A DNA stretch of 64,000 bases from Streptomyces sp. R44 (lineage in GTDB: Bacteria; Actinomycetota; Actinomycetes; Streptomycetales; Streptomycetaceae): assembly GCF_041053105.1 (NCBI RefSeq), contig NZ_CP163444.1, positions 5,952,001 through 6,016,000 on the forward strand, read 5' to 3'. The translations under genes and the position numbers were made by a program. Below the pieces are notes generated by a model that saw only the letters and a program-made list of their open reading frames with translations, was not told the DNA's origin and ran no database searches. Below, piece after piece: positions 30,178-38,998 of the stretch (positions are counted from its first letter, which is position 1; the number at the start of each line of letters is the position of its first letter).

Positions 30178-32292
30178 ATGGAACCGACCGAGAGCGCCGC
30201 CCCGGTCCCACGGCCGCACGGCCGTGTGGTCCCCCTGGGCTTCCCCTCCCGGCTGCCCGCAGCCGTGGTGGGCATCGCCGCCGTCGTGCTCGTCGCCGGG
30301 CTCCAGCGAGCCCTCAGCGGCGGCCATGGACTCTTCCCCGGCGGCGTCGCCGGCTGGTCCCTCGCCGTCCTCACCGGCCTCATCGTCGGCCACCTGGTCG
30401 CCCTCGGCCGGGACCGCTGGTGGGGCGGCACCGGCTCCGGCGCCGCCCTCACCCTCGCCGTCCTCCTGCTCTACGGCTGGGTGCCCGCCGGACTCGTCTC
30501 GCTGACCGTCGTCGCCCTGGTCGGCGCCGCCCGCCGGCACCGCTGGCGCCAGGGCCTGCTGCACGGCGCCGCCGACGTCCTCGGTGTCGGCGCCGCCGCC
30601 CTCCTCCTGGCCCTCTTCGGAGACGTACCGACCGTCGACCGGCCCTGGCAGCCCCTCGACTGGACGATCGGGGACCTCCCGGAAATCGTCCTCGCCGCCG
30701 GCGGCTACCTCGTGGTGACCCGCCTCCTCCTGTGGTACACGCTCGCCCCCCAGAGCCGCGGACTGCCCACCATCGCCCGCACCGCCCTCCTGAGGCAGGG
30801 CCTCGTCGCCGTCGCCCTGCTCGGCATCGCCCCGCTCCTCTGCGTCGTCGCCGCCACCCGGCCGGTCCTCCTGCCGCTCTTCGCCGTCCCCCTCATCGCC
30901 CTCGACTCCACCCTCTGGATCGCCCGCGCCCGCGCGGAGGAACAGCTCCGCGACCCGCTCACCGGGCTCCCCAACCGCCAGTGGCTCCTGGAGCGGGCCT
31001 GGACCGCCCTGGAGGAGGCCGAGGGCGAAGGGGCCCGCGCCGCCCTCGTCCTGATCGACCTCGACCGCTTCCGCTCGGTCAACGACACCCTCGGGCACCT
31101 CGCCGGCGACCGGCTGCTCCTCCAGATCGCCGAACGGCTCCGCCTCGCCCTGCCCCGCGGCGCCGAGGCCGCCCGGCTCGGCGGCGACGAGTTCGCCGTC
31201 CTGCTGCCCACCGCCGACTCCACCACCAGCGCCCAGCGGGTCGCCCGCCACCTCGTCGCCGAGCTCTCCTCCCCGCTCGACCTCGACGGGCTCACCCTCG
31301 TCCTGGAGGCCAGCGCCGGCGTCGCCGTCTTCCCCGACCACGCCCTCGACGCCGAGGGCCTGCTGCGCCGCGCCGACGTCGCCATGTACCAGGCCAAGCG
31401 CGACCGCACCGGCGTCGAGGTCTACGAGTCCAAGCGCGACTCCAACACCCCCGACCGGCTCGGCCTGCTCGGCGACCTCCGCCGCGCCCTCGACGCCGGC
31501 GAGGTCGAACTCCACTACCAGCCCAAGGTCCGCTTCGACGGCCAGGTCGCCGGCCTCGAAGCCCTCGTCCGCTGGGTCCACCCCGAGCGCGGCAAGGTCC
31601 CGCCGGACGAGTTCATCGCCATCGCCGAGTCCTCCGGCCTGATGCCGCACCTCACCGAGTACGTCCTGGAGACCGCGCTCGCCCAGGTCGCCCGCTGGCG
31701 CGCCCAGGGCCTCAACGTGCCGGTCGCCGTCAACGTCTCGCCGCGCGACGTCCACACCCCCGGCTTCGCCGGCGCCGTCGCCGCCCGGCTCGCCCGCCAC
31801 GGCGTCCCCGCCGGCGCGCTCCAGCTGGAGATAACGGAGCACGTGCTCCTGGAGGACCCCCAGCGGGCCGCCGACACGCTGAACGGCCTCACCGGCCACG
31901 GCGTCAAGATGTCCCTCGACGACTTCGGCACCGGCTACTCCTCCCTCGTCCATCTGCGCCGGCTGCCCGTCAGCGAACTGAAGATCGACCGCTCGTTCGT
32001 GGCCCGGCTCGCCGTCGACACCGAGGACGCCGAGATCGTCCGCTGCACCGTCGACCTCGCCCACTCGCTCGGCCTCCTCGTCGTCGCCGAGGGCGTCGAG
32101 GACGACGAGACCTGGGAGCGCCTGCGCGACCTGGGCTGCGACGCCGTCCAGGGCTGGCTGGTCGCCGCCGCGATGCCGCCCGGCGAGGCCACCGCCTGGC
32201 TCCTGGCCCGCGGCGAGCACGGCTGGCGCCGCCCCGCCGACATCGCCGCCCAGGTCGACCTCGACCACCCTTCGGGCCAGGTCGTGCAGTGA
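30178..32292 (+). CDS. rmdB: Membrane GGDEF-EAL protein, c-di-GMP turnover (RmdB-like)
   Basis: 704 residues from ATG 30178 with GAGAGGGAC upstream. The N-terminal 250 residues hold about seven membrane segments. The GGDEF motif near residue 335 is intact (ARLGGDEFAVL) but no RxxD inhibitory site precedes it. The EAL domain is complete: GLEALVRW near 460, NVSPRD, EITEH, DDFGTGYSSL, KIDRSF and VVAEGVE. It can therefore be expected to degrade c-di-GMP to pGpG, and may also make it. Domain order and location next to ligA match Streptomyces RmdB, which is known to affect morphological differentiation; the name is from memory. The open frame extends upstream to 30028 without coding character. Confidence 0.93.
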   Translation: MEPTESAAPVPRPHGRVVPLGFPSRLPAAVVGIAAVVLVAGLQRALSGGHGLFPGGVAGWSLAVLTGLIVGHLVALGRDRWWGGTGSGAALTLAVLLLYGWVPAGLVSLTVVALVGAARRHRWRQGLLHGAADVLGVGAAALLLALFGDVPTVDRPWQPLDWTIGDLPEIVLAAGGYLVVTRLLLWYTLAPQSRGLPTIARTALLRQGLVAVALLGIAPLLCVVAATRPVLLPLFAVPLIALDSTLWIARARAEEQLRDPLTGLPNRQWLLERAWTALEEAEGEGARAALVLIDLDRFRSVNDTLGHLAGDRLLLQIAERLRLALPRGAEAARLGGDEFAVLLPTADSTTSAQRVARHLVAELSSPLDLDGLTLVLEASAGVAVFPDHALDAEGLLRRADVAMYQAKRDRTGVEVYESKRDSNTPDRLGLLGDLRRALDAGEVELHYQPKVRFDGQVAGLEALVRWVHPERGKVPPDEFIAIAESSGLMPHLTEYVLETALAQVARWRAQGLNVPVAVNVSPRDVHTPGFAGAVAARLARHGVPAGALQLEITEHVLLEDPQRAADTLNGLTGHGVKMSLDDFGTGYSSLVHLRRLPVSELKIDRSFVARLAVDTEDAEIVRCTVDLAHSLGLLVVAEGVEDDETWERLRDLGCDAVQGWLVAAAMPPGEATAWLLARGEHGWRRPADIAAQVDLDHPSGQVVQ

Positions 32293-32317
32293 CCCACCCC
32301 CTCCTGGGGCAAACCGT

Positions 32318-32348
32318 TTAACGGGCAGCGGCACCGGCGCCATAGGAT
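32318..32348 (+). promoter_or_regulatory. Possible promoter of the gatCAB operon
   Basis: A good -10 (TAGGAT, 32343-32348) lies 37 bases before the gatC ATG. The best -35 match is TTAACG (32318-32323) with a 19-base spacer, which is only fair. Confidence 0.35.
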
Positions 32349-32385
32349 GGGCGGACACCATCAAGCTCACCCCGTGAGGATCCGC

Positions 32386-32682
32386 ATGCCTGGCATCACG
32401 CGCGAGGAGGTCGCCCACCTCGCACGGCTGGCGCGTCTGGAGCTGAAGGGCGAAGAACTCGATCACTTCGCCGGCCAGCTCGACGACATCATCGGCGCGG
32501 TCGCCCGCGTCTCCGAGGTCGCCGACCAAGACGTACCGCCGACCTCCCACCCGCTGCCGCTGACCAATGTCATGCGCGCGGACGAGGTCCGTCCGTCGCT
32601 CACCCCCGAGCAGGCGCTCTCCGGCGCCCCGGCCCAGGAGCAGCAGCGTTTCAAGGTGCCGCAGATCCTGGGGGAGGACTAA
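32386..32682 (+). CDS. gatC: Aspartyl/glutamyl-tRNA amidotransferase subunit C
   Basis: 98 residues from ATG 32386, with GAGGATC just upstream. GatC wraps around GatA and GatB and stabilises the complex that converts Glu-tRNA(Gln), and Asp-tRNA(Asn) in some bacteria, to the amide form. The N-terminal signature [17 protein letters not shown] and the region [16 protein letters not shown] are typical. Gene order is gatC, gatA, a small membrane protein gene, gatB, all on one strand with tiny gaps. Confidence 0.97.
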   Translation: MPGITREEVAHLARLARLELKGEELDHFAGQLDDIIGAVARVSEVADQDVPPTSHPLPLTNVMRADEVRPSLTPEQALSGAPAQEQQRFKVPQILGED

Positions 32683-32688
32683 GAAGTC

Positions 32689-34188
32689 ATGACGGACAAC
32701 ACCATCATCAAGCTCACCGCGGCCGAGATCGCCGGAAAGATCGCCGCCGGCGAGCTGACCGCCGTCGAGGTCACGGAGGCCCACCTCGCCCGCATCGAGG
32801 CCGTCGACGAGAAGGTCCACGCCTTCCTGCACGTCGACCGCGAGGGCGCCCTCGCCCAGGCCCGTGCCGTGGACGAGAAGCGTGCCCGGGGCGAGAAGCT
32901 CGGCCCGCTCGCCGGTGTGCCGCTCGCGCTCAAGGACATCTTCACCACCGTCGGCATGCCGACCACCGTGGGCTCGAAGATCCTCGAGGGCTGGATCCCG
33001 CCGTACGACGCGACCCTGGTCAAGAACCTGAAGGCCGCGGACGTCGTCATCCTCGGCAAGACCAACATGGACGAGTTCGCAATGGGCTCCTCCACGGAGA
33101 ACAGCGCCTACGGCCCGACCGGCAACCCCTGGGACCTCACCCGGATCCCCGGCGGCTCCGGCGGCGGCTCCTCGGCCGCCCTCGCCGCGTACGAGGCCCC
33201 CCTCGCCATCGGCACGGACACCGGCGGCTCCATCCGCCAGCCCGCGGCCGTCACCGGCACCGTCGGCGTCAAGCCGACGTACGGCGGCGTCTCCCGCTTC
33301 GGCATGGTGGCCTTCTCCTCCTCCCTCGACCAGGGCGGCCCCTGCGCCCGTACGGTCCTGGACGCGGCCCTCCTCCACGAGGCGATCGCCGGCCACGACC
33401 CGCTCGACTCGACGTCCATCGACGCTCCGGTCCCGCCGGTCGTCGAGGCCGCGCGCAACGGCTCGGTGGCCGGCATGCGCGTCGGTGTCGTCAAGCAGTT
33501 CCGCGGCGAGGGCTACCAGGCCGGCGTCGTGCAGCGCTTCGACGAGTCCGTCGAGCTGCTCAAGTCGCTGGGCGCCGAGATCGTCGAGCTGGACTGCCCG
33601 ACCTTCGACCTCGCGCTCTCCGCGTACTACCTGATCGCGCCGTCGGAGTGCTCCTCCAACCTGGCCCGCTTCGACGCCATGCGCTACGGCCTGCGGGTCG
33701 GCGACGACGGCACGCGGTCCGCCGAGGACGTCACCGCCCTCACCCGTGAGGCCGGCTTCGGCGACGAGGTCAAGCGCCGCATCATCCTCGGTACGTACGC
33801 GCTGAGCTCCGGCTACTACGACGCGTACTACGGCTCGGCGCAGAAGGTCCGCACCCTCATCACCCGCGAGTTCGAGAAGGCCTTCGAGGAGGTGGACGTC
33901 ATCGTCTCCCCGACGACCCCCACCACCGCCTTCCCGATCGGCGAGCGCGCCGACGACCCGATGGCGATGTACCTCGCGGACCTGTGCACCATCCCGACCA
34001 ACCTGGCCGGCAACGCCGCCATGTCGCTGCCCTGCGGCCTGGCGCCCGAGGACGGTCTGCCGGTCGGCCTGCAGATCATCGCCCCCGCCATGAAGGACGA
34101 CCGGCTGTACAAGGTCGGCGCCGCCGTCGAGGCCGCCTTCGTGGAAAAGTGGGGTCACCCGCTGCTTGAGGAGGCTCCGTCGCTGTGA
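32689..34188 (+). CDS. gatA: Aspartyl/glutamyl-tRNA amidotransferase subunit A
   Basis: 499 residues from ATG 32689, six bases after gatC. It is the amidase that releases ammonia from glutamine. The Ser-Ser-Lys triad of amidase-signature enzymes is visible: Lys in [11 protein letters not shown], the cis-Ser in [13 protein letters not shown], and the nucleophile Ser in [12 protein letters not shown]. The segment [20 protein letters not shown] is also characteristic. The stop overlaps the GTG of the following small gene. Confidence 0.98.
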   Translation: MTDNTIIKLTAAEIAGKIAAGELTAVEVTEAHLARIEAVDEKVHAFLHVDREGALAQARAVDEKRARGEKLGPLAGVPLALKDIFTTVGMPTTVGSKILEGWIPPYDATLVKNLKAADVVILGKTNMDEFAMGSSTENSAYGPTGNPWDLTRIPGGSGGGSSAALAAYEAPLAIGTDTGGSIRQPAAVTGTVGVKPTYGGVSRFGMVAFSSSLDQGGPCARTVLDAALLHEAIAGHDPLDSTSIDAPVPPVVEAARNGSVAGMRVGVVKQFRGEGYQAGVVQRFDESVELLKSLGAEIVELDCPTFDLALSAYYLIAPSECSSNLARFDAMRYGLRVGDDGTRSAEDVTALTREAGFGDEVKRRIILGTYALSSGYYDAYYGSAQKVRTLITREFEKAFEEVDVIVSPTTPTTAFPIGERADDPMAMYLADLCTIPTNLAGNAAMSLPCGLAPEDGLPVGLQIIAPAMKDDRLYKVGAAVEAAFVEKWGHPLLEEAPSL

Positions 34189-34427
34189 GTGCCATGGCAA
34201 AGAAGGCCAAGAACTTCAAGAAGTCGAAGACCGGCGTCTACGTCTCGCTGGCGACCACCGCGTTCGGCGCGATCAGTGTCGCGAAGCAGGCCAAGCTGGC
34301 CCGCAACGACCACGACATGCTGCGGCTGATCGACTCCGCCGTGTCCGCCGCCGCCATCGTCACCGGCCTCGCCATCCTGTACCGCGAGCTGAAGCGGCTC
34401 GGCGACGACGACGTCCTGCTGGGCTGA
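34185..34427 (+). CDS. Small basic membrane-associated protein inside the gat operon
   Basis: 80 residues from GTG 34185, which overlaps the gatA stop; ATG 34194 gives 77 residues. The N-terminus is very basic ([16 protein letters not shown]), then come two weakly hydrophobic segments ([14 protein letters not shown] and [19 protein letters not shown]) and an acidic end (DDDVLLG). It lies between gatA and gatB with only 15 bases to gatB, so it is certainly co-transcribed. I do not recognise a described family. Similar small genes occur at this position in other Streptomyces by memory. A role linked to translation or simply hitch-hiking is possible. Confidence 0.85.
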   Translation: MSAMAKKAKNFKKSKTGVYVSLATTAFGAISVAKQAKLARNDHDMLRLIDSAVSAAAIVTGLAILYRELKRLGDDDVLLG

Positions 34428-34442
34428 GAGGGAAGTTCCACC

Positions 34443-35954
34443 GTGACTGTCACTGAACTGCTGTCGTACGAGGCGGCGCTCGCCGAGTACGACCCCGTCA
34501 TGGGCCTTGAGGTCCATGTCGAGCTCGGCACCAAGACGAAGATGTTCTGCGGCTGCTCGACCGAGCTGGGCGCGGAGCCGAACTCGCAGACCTGCCCGAC
34601 CTGCCTCGGCCTGCCCGGCTCGCTGCCGGTGGTCAACGCGATCGGCGTCGAGTCCGCGATCAAGATCGGTCTCGCGCTGAACTGCGAGATCGCCGAGTGG
34701 TGCCGCTTCGCCCGGAAGAACTACTTCTATCCGGACATGCCGAAGAACTTCCAGACCTCCCAGTACGACGAGCCGATCGCCTTCAACGGCTACCTGGACG
34801 TCCAGCTGGAGGACGGCGAGGTCTTCCGCGTGGAGATCGAGCGCGCCCACATGGAGGAGGACACCGGCAAGTCCACCCACATCGGTGGCGCGACCGGCCG
34901 CATCCACGGCGCCTCGCACTCGCTGCTCGACTACAACCGGGCCGGCATCCCGCTCATCGAGATCGTCACCAAGCCGATCGAGGGCGCGGGCGAGCGGGCC
35001 CCCGAGGTCGCCAAGGCGTACGTCGCCGAGCTGCGCGAGCTGATCCGTGCCCTGGGCGTCTCCGAGGCGCGCATGGACAAGGGCCAGATGCGCTGCGACG
35101 TGAACCTGTCGCTGCGCCGGAACGGCACCAAGACCTTCGGCACCCGCTCGGAGACGAAGAACGTCAACTCGCTCCGCTCCGTGGAGCGCGCGGCGCGCTT
35201 CGAGATCCAGCGCCACGCGGCCGTCCTCTCCTCGGGCGGGACGATCGTGCAGGAGACCCGTCACTTCCACGAGGACGACGGCAGCACCACCTCCGGCCGC
35301 ATCAAGGACAACGCCGAGGACTACCGGTACTTCCCGGAGCCCGACCTCGTCCCCGTCGCCCCGGCCCGCGAGTGGGTCGAGGAGCTGCGCGCCGGTCTGC
35401 CCGAGCTGCCGCGCGTGCGCCGCAACCGGCTCCGCGAGGAGTGGGCCGTCTCCGAGCAGGAGATGCAGTCCATCCTCAACGCCGGCGCGGTCGACGCGAT
35501 CGTCGCGACCACCGAGGCGGGCGCGGACGCGGCGTCGGCCCGCAAGTGGTGGATGGGCGAGCTCGCCCGCAACGCCAACGAGAAGGGCGTCTCCCTGGAG
35601 GAGCTGCCCATCACGCCGGCGGACGTGGCCCGGGTCTCGGCCCTGGTCGCCGGGGGTGACCTCAACGACAAGCTGGCCCGTCAGGTCATCGAGGGCGTCC
35701 TCGCCGGCGAGGGCACCCCGGACGAGGTCGTCGAGAAGCGCGGTCTGAAGGTCGTCTCCGACGACGGCGCGCTCGGCACGGCGGTCGACGAGGCCATCGC
35801 GGGCAACGCGGCCATCGCGGACAAGATCCGCGGCGGCAAGGTCGCGGCGGTCGGCGCCCTGGTCGGCGCGGTCATGAAGGCCACCCGTGGCCAGGCCGAC
35901 GCGGCGAAGGTCAAGGACCTGATCCTGGAGAAGCTGGGCGTCAGCGAAGGCTGA
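34443..35954 (+). CDS. gatB: Aspartyl/glutamyl-tRNA amidotransferase subunit B
   Basis: 503 residues from GTG 34443. It binds the mischarged tRNA and carries out the ATP-dependent transamidation with ammonia from GatA. The N-terminal [19 protein letters not shown], the zinc-site cysteines (CGCS, then CPTCLGLPG) and [15 protein letters not shown] are standard. The C-terminal YqeY-like tail domain ([20 protein letters not shown]) is complete. It ends the operon and is followed by tandem repeats and a strong terminator. Confidence 0.98.
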   Translation: MTVTELLSYEAALAEYDPVMGLEVHVELGTKTKMFCGCSTELGAEPNSQTCPTCLGLPGSLPVVNAIGVESAIKIGLALNCEIAEWCRFARKNYFYPDMPKNFQTSQYDEPIAFNGYLDVQLEDGEVFRVEIERAHMEEDTGKSTHIGGATGRIHGASHSLLDYNRAGIPLIEIVTKPIEGAGERAPEVAKAYVAELRELIRALGVSEARMDKGQMRCDVNLSLRRNGTKTFGTRSETKNVNSLRSVERAARFEIQRHAAVLSSGGTIVQETRHFHEDDGSTTSGRIKDNAEDYRYFPEPDLVPVAPAREWVEELRAGLPELPRVRRNRLREEWAVSEQEMQSILNAGAVDAIVATTEAGADAASARKWWMGELARNANEKGVSLEELPITPADVARVSALVAGGDLNDKLARQVIEGVLAGEGTPDEVVEKRGLKVVSDDGALGTAVDEAIAGNAAIADKIRGGKVAAVGALVGAVMKATRGQADAAKVKDLILEKLGVSEG

Positions 35955-35962
35955 TCCCGGTC

Positions 35963-36009
35963 TCGTACGGAGTGCTCGGACCGAGTGCTCGTACGGAGTG
36001 CTTGTACGG
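35963..36009. repeat. Tandem 13-bp repeats after gatB
   Basis: tcgtacggagtgc occurs at 35963-35975 and 35989-36001, with a diverged copy (tcggaccgagtgc) between them and a partial fourth copy (ttgtacgg) to 36009. Confidence 0.8.
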
Positions 36010-36018
36010 CTCAAGGGG

Positions 36019-36052
36019 GCGGCCCCGCACCGGATTTCCGGTGCGGGGCCGC
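36019..36052. terminator. 15-bp-stem terminator between gatB and the opposite-strand inhibitor gene
   Basis: gcggccccgcaccgg (36019-36033) and its perfect complement (36038-36052) with a four-base loop, followed by TTT on the plus strand. It serves convergent genes. Confidence 0.85.
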
Positions 36053-36075
36053 TTTCGTGCAGGGGTGCGTGCGGA

Positions 36076-36519
36076 TCAGAAGCAGGAGACCGACGTGGTC
36101 GGCAGCAGCTGCAGGGAGCTGGCCTCGTCGCGCTGGCCGTTGTGGTTGCCGTCCACGAAGTCGTCCGTCAGCCGGTCGTGGCTCACGGAGCTGCCCGGGT
36201 TGACGCAGAAGACGAGGCCGCCCTGGAATTCGGTGTCGTAGTAGTAGTGGCTCTCGTAGCCGCCGGTGCTGGAGTTGCTGGCCGACCACGAGTTGTCGTT
36301 CACGCCGTGCCCGCTGGAGAACACGTCGTCGGTGAAGTTCCGGTCGCTGTTGAAGTAGTTGTGCACCGAGGACCCGATGCTGCCCTCGAAGAGACAGTGG
36401 TAGCCCGAGGGGCAGCTGGGGCCGGCCGACGCGGTCGACGCGGTCGCGATGCCGCCGCCCACGAGGAGGGCGGTCGCGCCGGCCACGGCGGCGAACTTCC
36501 GGCGGAGATTCATGGACAT
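36076..36519 (-). CDS. Secreted peptidase inhibitor I36-like (SMPI-like) protein
   Basis: 147 residues from ATG 36519; ATG 36513 is possible. The signal peptide (KFAAVAGATALLVGGGIATA, cleavage after ASA) is clear. The mature protein starts GPSCPSGYHCLFEG, the hallmark of the Streptomyces metalloproteinase inhibitor family, a one-domain Greek-key fold that blocks thermolysin-like proteases. Four cysteines in total (two at the start, one in VFCVNPG, one at the end in VSCF) could form two disulfides, as in SMPI. The Asp/Asn/Gly-rich segment DGNHNGQRDE resembles a calcium loop. The inhibitory activity is an inference from family. Confidence 0.83.
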   Translation of the reverse strand: MSMNLRRKFAAVAGATALLVGGGIATASTASAGPSCPSGYHCLFEGSIGSSVHNYFNSDRNFTDDVFSSGHGVNDNSWSASNSSTGGYESHYYYDTEFQGGLVFCVNPGSSVSHDRLTDDFVDGNHNGQRDEASSLQLLPTTSVSCF

Positions 36520-36587
36520 GTCAATCTCGCTTTCCTTGCAGGGGTACGTCCGCTCCTGGGCTCAGGAACGGAAGACTGTGGTGGTGG

Positions 36588-37514
36588 CTACCGGCTGTGC
36601 GCGCCCAGCGCCTTCTCGGCGGCCTCGTCCTGGCGGGCCGAGAGCCTCTTCCAGTCCCGGCCGACGTCGGGGTGTCCGTCCAGCCAGCGCTGCTGGACGG
36701 CGGCGAGCCGGTGGTACGCCGTGCTCAGATACCCGGTCTCCGCCTTGCAGCGCAGGTCGGTCGCGGCGACCGGGCTGCCCTGCCGCACCTGTACGGGATC
36801 CTCGGCCTTGACCTTCGCCCGGTCCATGCACTCCCGCCAGCGCGTGGTCGCCGCACGGAACGCGGGGTCCTTCTCCACGTCCCGGCGCGTCTGCTCCTGC
36901 GCCTCGAACAGCAGGATCCGCACCTGGAGCCAGCGCATCCGGCCGTCCCCGAGCAGGCGCGTCTCCGCCTCGGCGAGGCAGCCCTCGCCCGGCCGGGAGA
37001 CGCTCAGCCGCGCGCCCGTGGCCGTGACCCGTCTGGCCTCGTCACCGAAGAGCGCCCGTGCGTAGGCGGCGGTGCTCTCCGGGCTGCCGGGCTCGGGCGG
37101 TGCTTCGGGCGACACCGAGGGGGTTGCGGCCCGCGGGGCCGTGGACTCCGGGCCGAAGGGCTGCGGGCGCTCGTCGGTGCCCCGGGACGGGGGGACGGGG
37201 GCGTATCGGTACCCCCGCCCGTTCATGCAGGCGATGGCGATCTTCTGCTGTGCTTGGGTGGCCCGCAGCTGCGGGGTGAAGAGCATGCCCGTGACGGGCG
37301 GCAGCCGGTGCAGGGTGGCCAGTTCGGCGGTGTCCACGACCGTCGCGGAGGACGGACCCGTACCCGAACCCGTACCCGTACCCGTACCCGTACCCGAACC
37401 CGTACCCGAGCACCCGACGCCGACGGCGAGAACCATCCCGGCGGCGAGGGCGCGAACGAGCCCGCGGGGCACGGCGCGACGGCGATGTCGATGCGTCGCC
37501 AGGATCTCGGGCAT
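36588..37514 (-). CDS. Putative lipoprotein with a Gly-Thr repeat linker, function unknown
   Basis: 308 residues from ATG 37514; the frame is open to 37655 but that part overlaps the divergent promoter region. An Arg-rich start and hydrophobic segment (LVRALAAGMVLAVGVGC) end at a cysteine with a weak lipobox. Then comes a linker of alternating Gly with Thr or Ser, encoded by nine hexanucleotide repeats. The rest is soluble and helical with several Trp, Arg and Cys residues (IACMNGRGYRYAP, RWRECMDRAKV). I do not recognise the family. It is divergent from the ArsR-type regulator, which may control it. Confidence 0.75.
   Translation of the reverse strand: MPEILATHRHRRRAVPRGLVRALAAGMVLAVGVGCSGTGSGTGTGTGTGSGTGPSSATVVDTAELATLHRLPPVTGMLFTPQLRATQAQQKIAIACMNGRGYRYAPVPPSRGTDERPQPFGPESTAPRAATPSVSPEAPPEPGSPESTAAYARALFGDEARRVTATGARLSVSRPGEGCLAEAETRLLGDGRMRWLQVRILLFEAQEQTRRDVEKDPAFRAATTRWRECMDRAKVKAEDPVQVRQGSPVAATDLRCKAETGYLSTAYHRLAAVQQRWLDGHPDVGRDWKRLSARQDEAAEKALGAHSR
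37356..37409. repeat. Hexanucleotide microsatellite, nine copies of ACCCGT/ACCCGA
   Basis: Nine contiguous six-base units without interruption; only the last base varies (T or A). It lies in the coding sequence of the lipoprotein gene, where each unit encodes Gly-Thr or Gly-Ser, so copy-number change would keep the frame. Confidence 0.9.
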
Positions 37515-37644
37515 TTCGCGGCCCCCCGTTCCGTTGGTGAGTGAGCTGATCCGAAAACCGAACGGTTCAGAGTCTGCGATCACCGGGGGAGTTCCGTGAA
37601 CTTGTGTGCGCTGGAACGCAATTGCCCTGGTCGGAAGGGTTGAG

Positions 37645-38640
37645 ATGTTGCGCATTCACTTCACGGGCGAGGACCTCGGGCGGATCCGGATCGCCACGGG
37701 ACCCGACCCGATGTGGGAGATGCTGTTGAGCCTGCACCGGCTGCGAAGACGGGACTCGGGCGTGCTCCTGGGCCCGTGGGTGCGCGAGTCGCTGCCCAAG
37801 GTGCCTGAGACCACACGGGCGTTGACCGCGCTCGCGCCGCCCTTCGGGTACTCGCCGGACTTCCTGACCCCGGCGGTCGGCGGGGGCCTCGCCGACCGGC
37901 TGGAGGCGCTGCGTTCCACCCCTCTGCGTCAAGTGACGAAGGACTTACGGGAGTTCACCGTCCAGAATCCCCGGCGGCGGCTCCCGGCCTGCCATCGTCA
38001 GCTGGTCGCGGGGGACCCCGAGGCGGTGGGCAAGCTGGCCGACGCGGCGCACGCCTACGTCGACACCGTGCTCGATCCGTACTGGGAGCGGATCTGGGCA
38101 CAGGTGAGCCGGGACAGAGCCCGCCGCTCGGCGGTGCTCGCGGAGGGCGGCTGGGACGCCGTCCTCCGCACGCTCCACCCGTCGGCGCACTGGGAGTACC
38201 CGGTGCTCCGGGTCGCCTTCCCCGTCGAGCAGGATCTCCACCTCGGCGGCCGCGGGCTGCTGCTCCAGCCGTCCTTCTTCTGCCGCTACGCCCCGACGAC
38301 GTTCGCCGACCCGGCGCTGCCCCCGGTCCTCGTCCATCCGATCGAGCACGAGCCCCACTGGGCCACGCCGGAGGCGGGGCCGGCGGACGGGCGGTCGCTC
38401 GCGGCCCTGATCGGCCCGACGCGGGCCGTCCTGCTGTCCGCCCTCGCGGACGGAGTCACGACGACGGGCGAGCTCGCCCGCCGCGCGGGCACCACCCCGC
38501 CCAACGCCAGCCGCCACATCGCGGCCCTGCGGGAGGCGGCGCTGGTCTCCAGCCACCGCCACCGCAACGCGACCCTGCACACGGTCACCGAACTGGGCCG
38601 TGCCCTGCTGGAGGGGCGCCACGTCTCTCTGCGCGCCTAG
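37645..38640 (+). CDS. ArsR-type winged-helix regulator with large N-terminal domain (DUF5937-like)
   Basis: 331 residues from ATG 37645. The N-terminus MLRIHFTGEDLGRIRIA is typical of a Streptomyces regulator family with a long N-terminal domain. The C-terminal 80 residues are a winged helix: VLLSALADGVTTTGELARRA, then NASRHIAALREAALVSSHR, and the wing RNATLHTVTELG. ArsR-type proteins are usually repressors. No metal-binding cysteines are seen, so the ligand is not a metal by the known motifs. It is divergent from the lipoprotein gene with a 130-base gap. Confidence 0.85.
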   Translation: MLRIHFTGEDLGRIRIATGPDPMWEMLLSLHRLRRRDSGVLLGPWVRESLPKVPETTRALTALAPPFGYSPDFLTPAVGGGLADRLEALRSTPLRQVTKDLREFTVQNPRRRLPACHRQLVAGDPEAVGKLADAAHAYVDTVLDPYWERIWAQVSRDRARRSAVLAEGGWDAVLRTLHPSAHWEYPVLRVAFPVEQDLHLGGRGLLLQPSFFCRYAPTTFADPALPPVLVHPIEHEPHWATPEAGPADGRSLAALIGPTRAVLLSALADGVTTTGELARRAGTTPPNASRHIAALREAALVSSHRHRNATLHTVTELGRALLEGRHVSLRA

Positions 38641-38650
38641 GGGGCGGGTC

Positions 38651-38998
38651 CTACCCGGCGAGCAGCGCCAGCATCTGGCGGACCGCCTCCGCCACCGGGA
38701 CGCCGACCTCGCCGACGAGCGCGGCGACTCCGGACACGGTGCCGAGGGCCCGGCGGAAGGCGCCGGGCGGTGCGTCGTCGCCCTGGCGGATGGTCTCCAG
38801 GGACGCGTCGAGGACCTCGCGGTCCTCGACGGACACCTGGGTCCGGAGGGTCTCGATCGCACGGATCACGGCCTCGTAGACGGCCTGCGGGTCCTGCGCG
38901 GCCTGCTGGTTGTTCTCGATCCGGCCGACGGCCCCCTCTCCGGACGCCTGGTAGAAGTCGCGCATGTTGGTGATGTGGAACTCACCGTGACCGGTCAC
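38651..38998 (-). CDS. Small protein with N-terminal MRDFY-type motif, partner of the upstream DUF6232-like protein
   Basis: 115 residues from GTG 38998, overlapping the upstream gene by 17 bases. Residues 9-27 (ITNMRDFYQASGEGAVGRI) match the C-terminal end of the neighbouring membrane protein at 13 of 19 positions. The rest is a predicted helical protein: an acidic segment (QVSVEDREVLDASLETIRQG) and a hydrophobic C-terminus (VGEVGVPVAEAVRQMLALLA). It resembles small C-terminal domains found after interaction motifs in Streptomyces multidomain signalling proteins. Function unknown; the shared motif suggests binding between the two gene products. Confidence 0.82.
   Translation of the reverse strand: MTGHGEFHITNMRDFYQASGEGAVGRIENNQQAAQDPQAVYEAVIRAIETLRTQVSVEDREVLDASLETIRQGDDAPPGAFRRALGTVSGVAALVGEVGVPVAEAVRQMLALLAG

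Noticed and set aside
30034..34200. A 1388-codon open frame on the minus strand across the GGDEF-EAL gene and gatC-gatA
   Set aside because: Antisense frame kept open by high GC; composition is repetitive Gly/Val/Asp/Glu and the sense strand carries well-known genes.
37356..37409. Regular repeats that could suggest a CRISPR array
   Set aside because: Six-base tandem units without spacers; a microsatellite in coding sequence. No cas genes.
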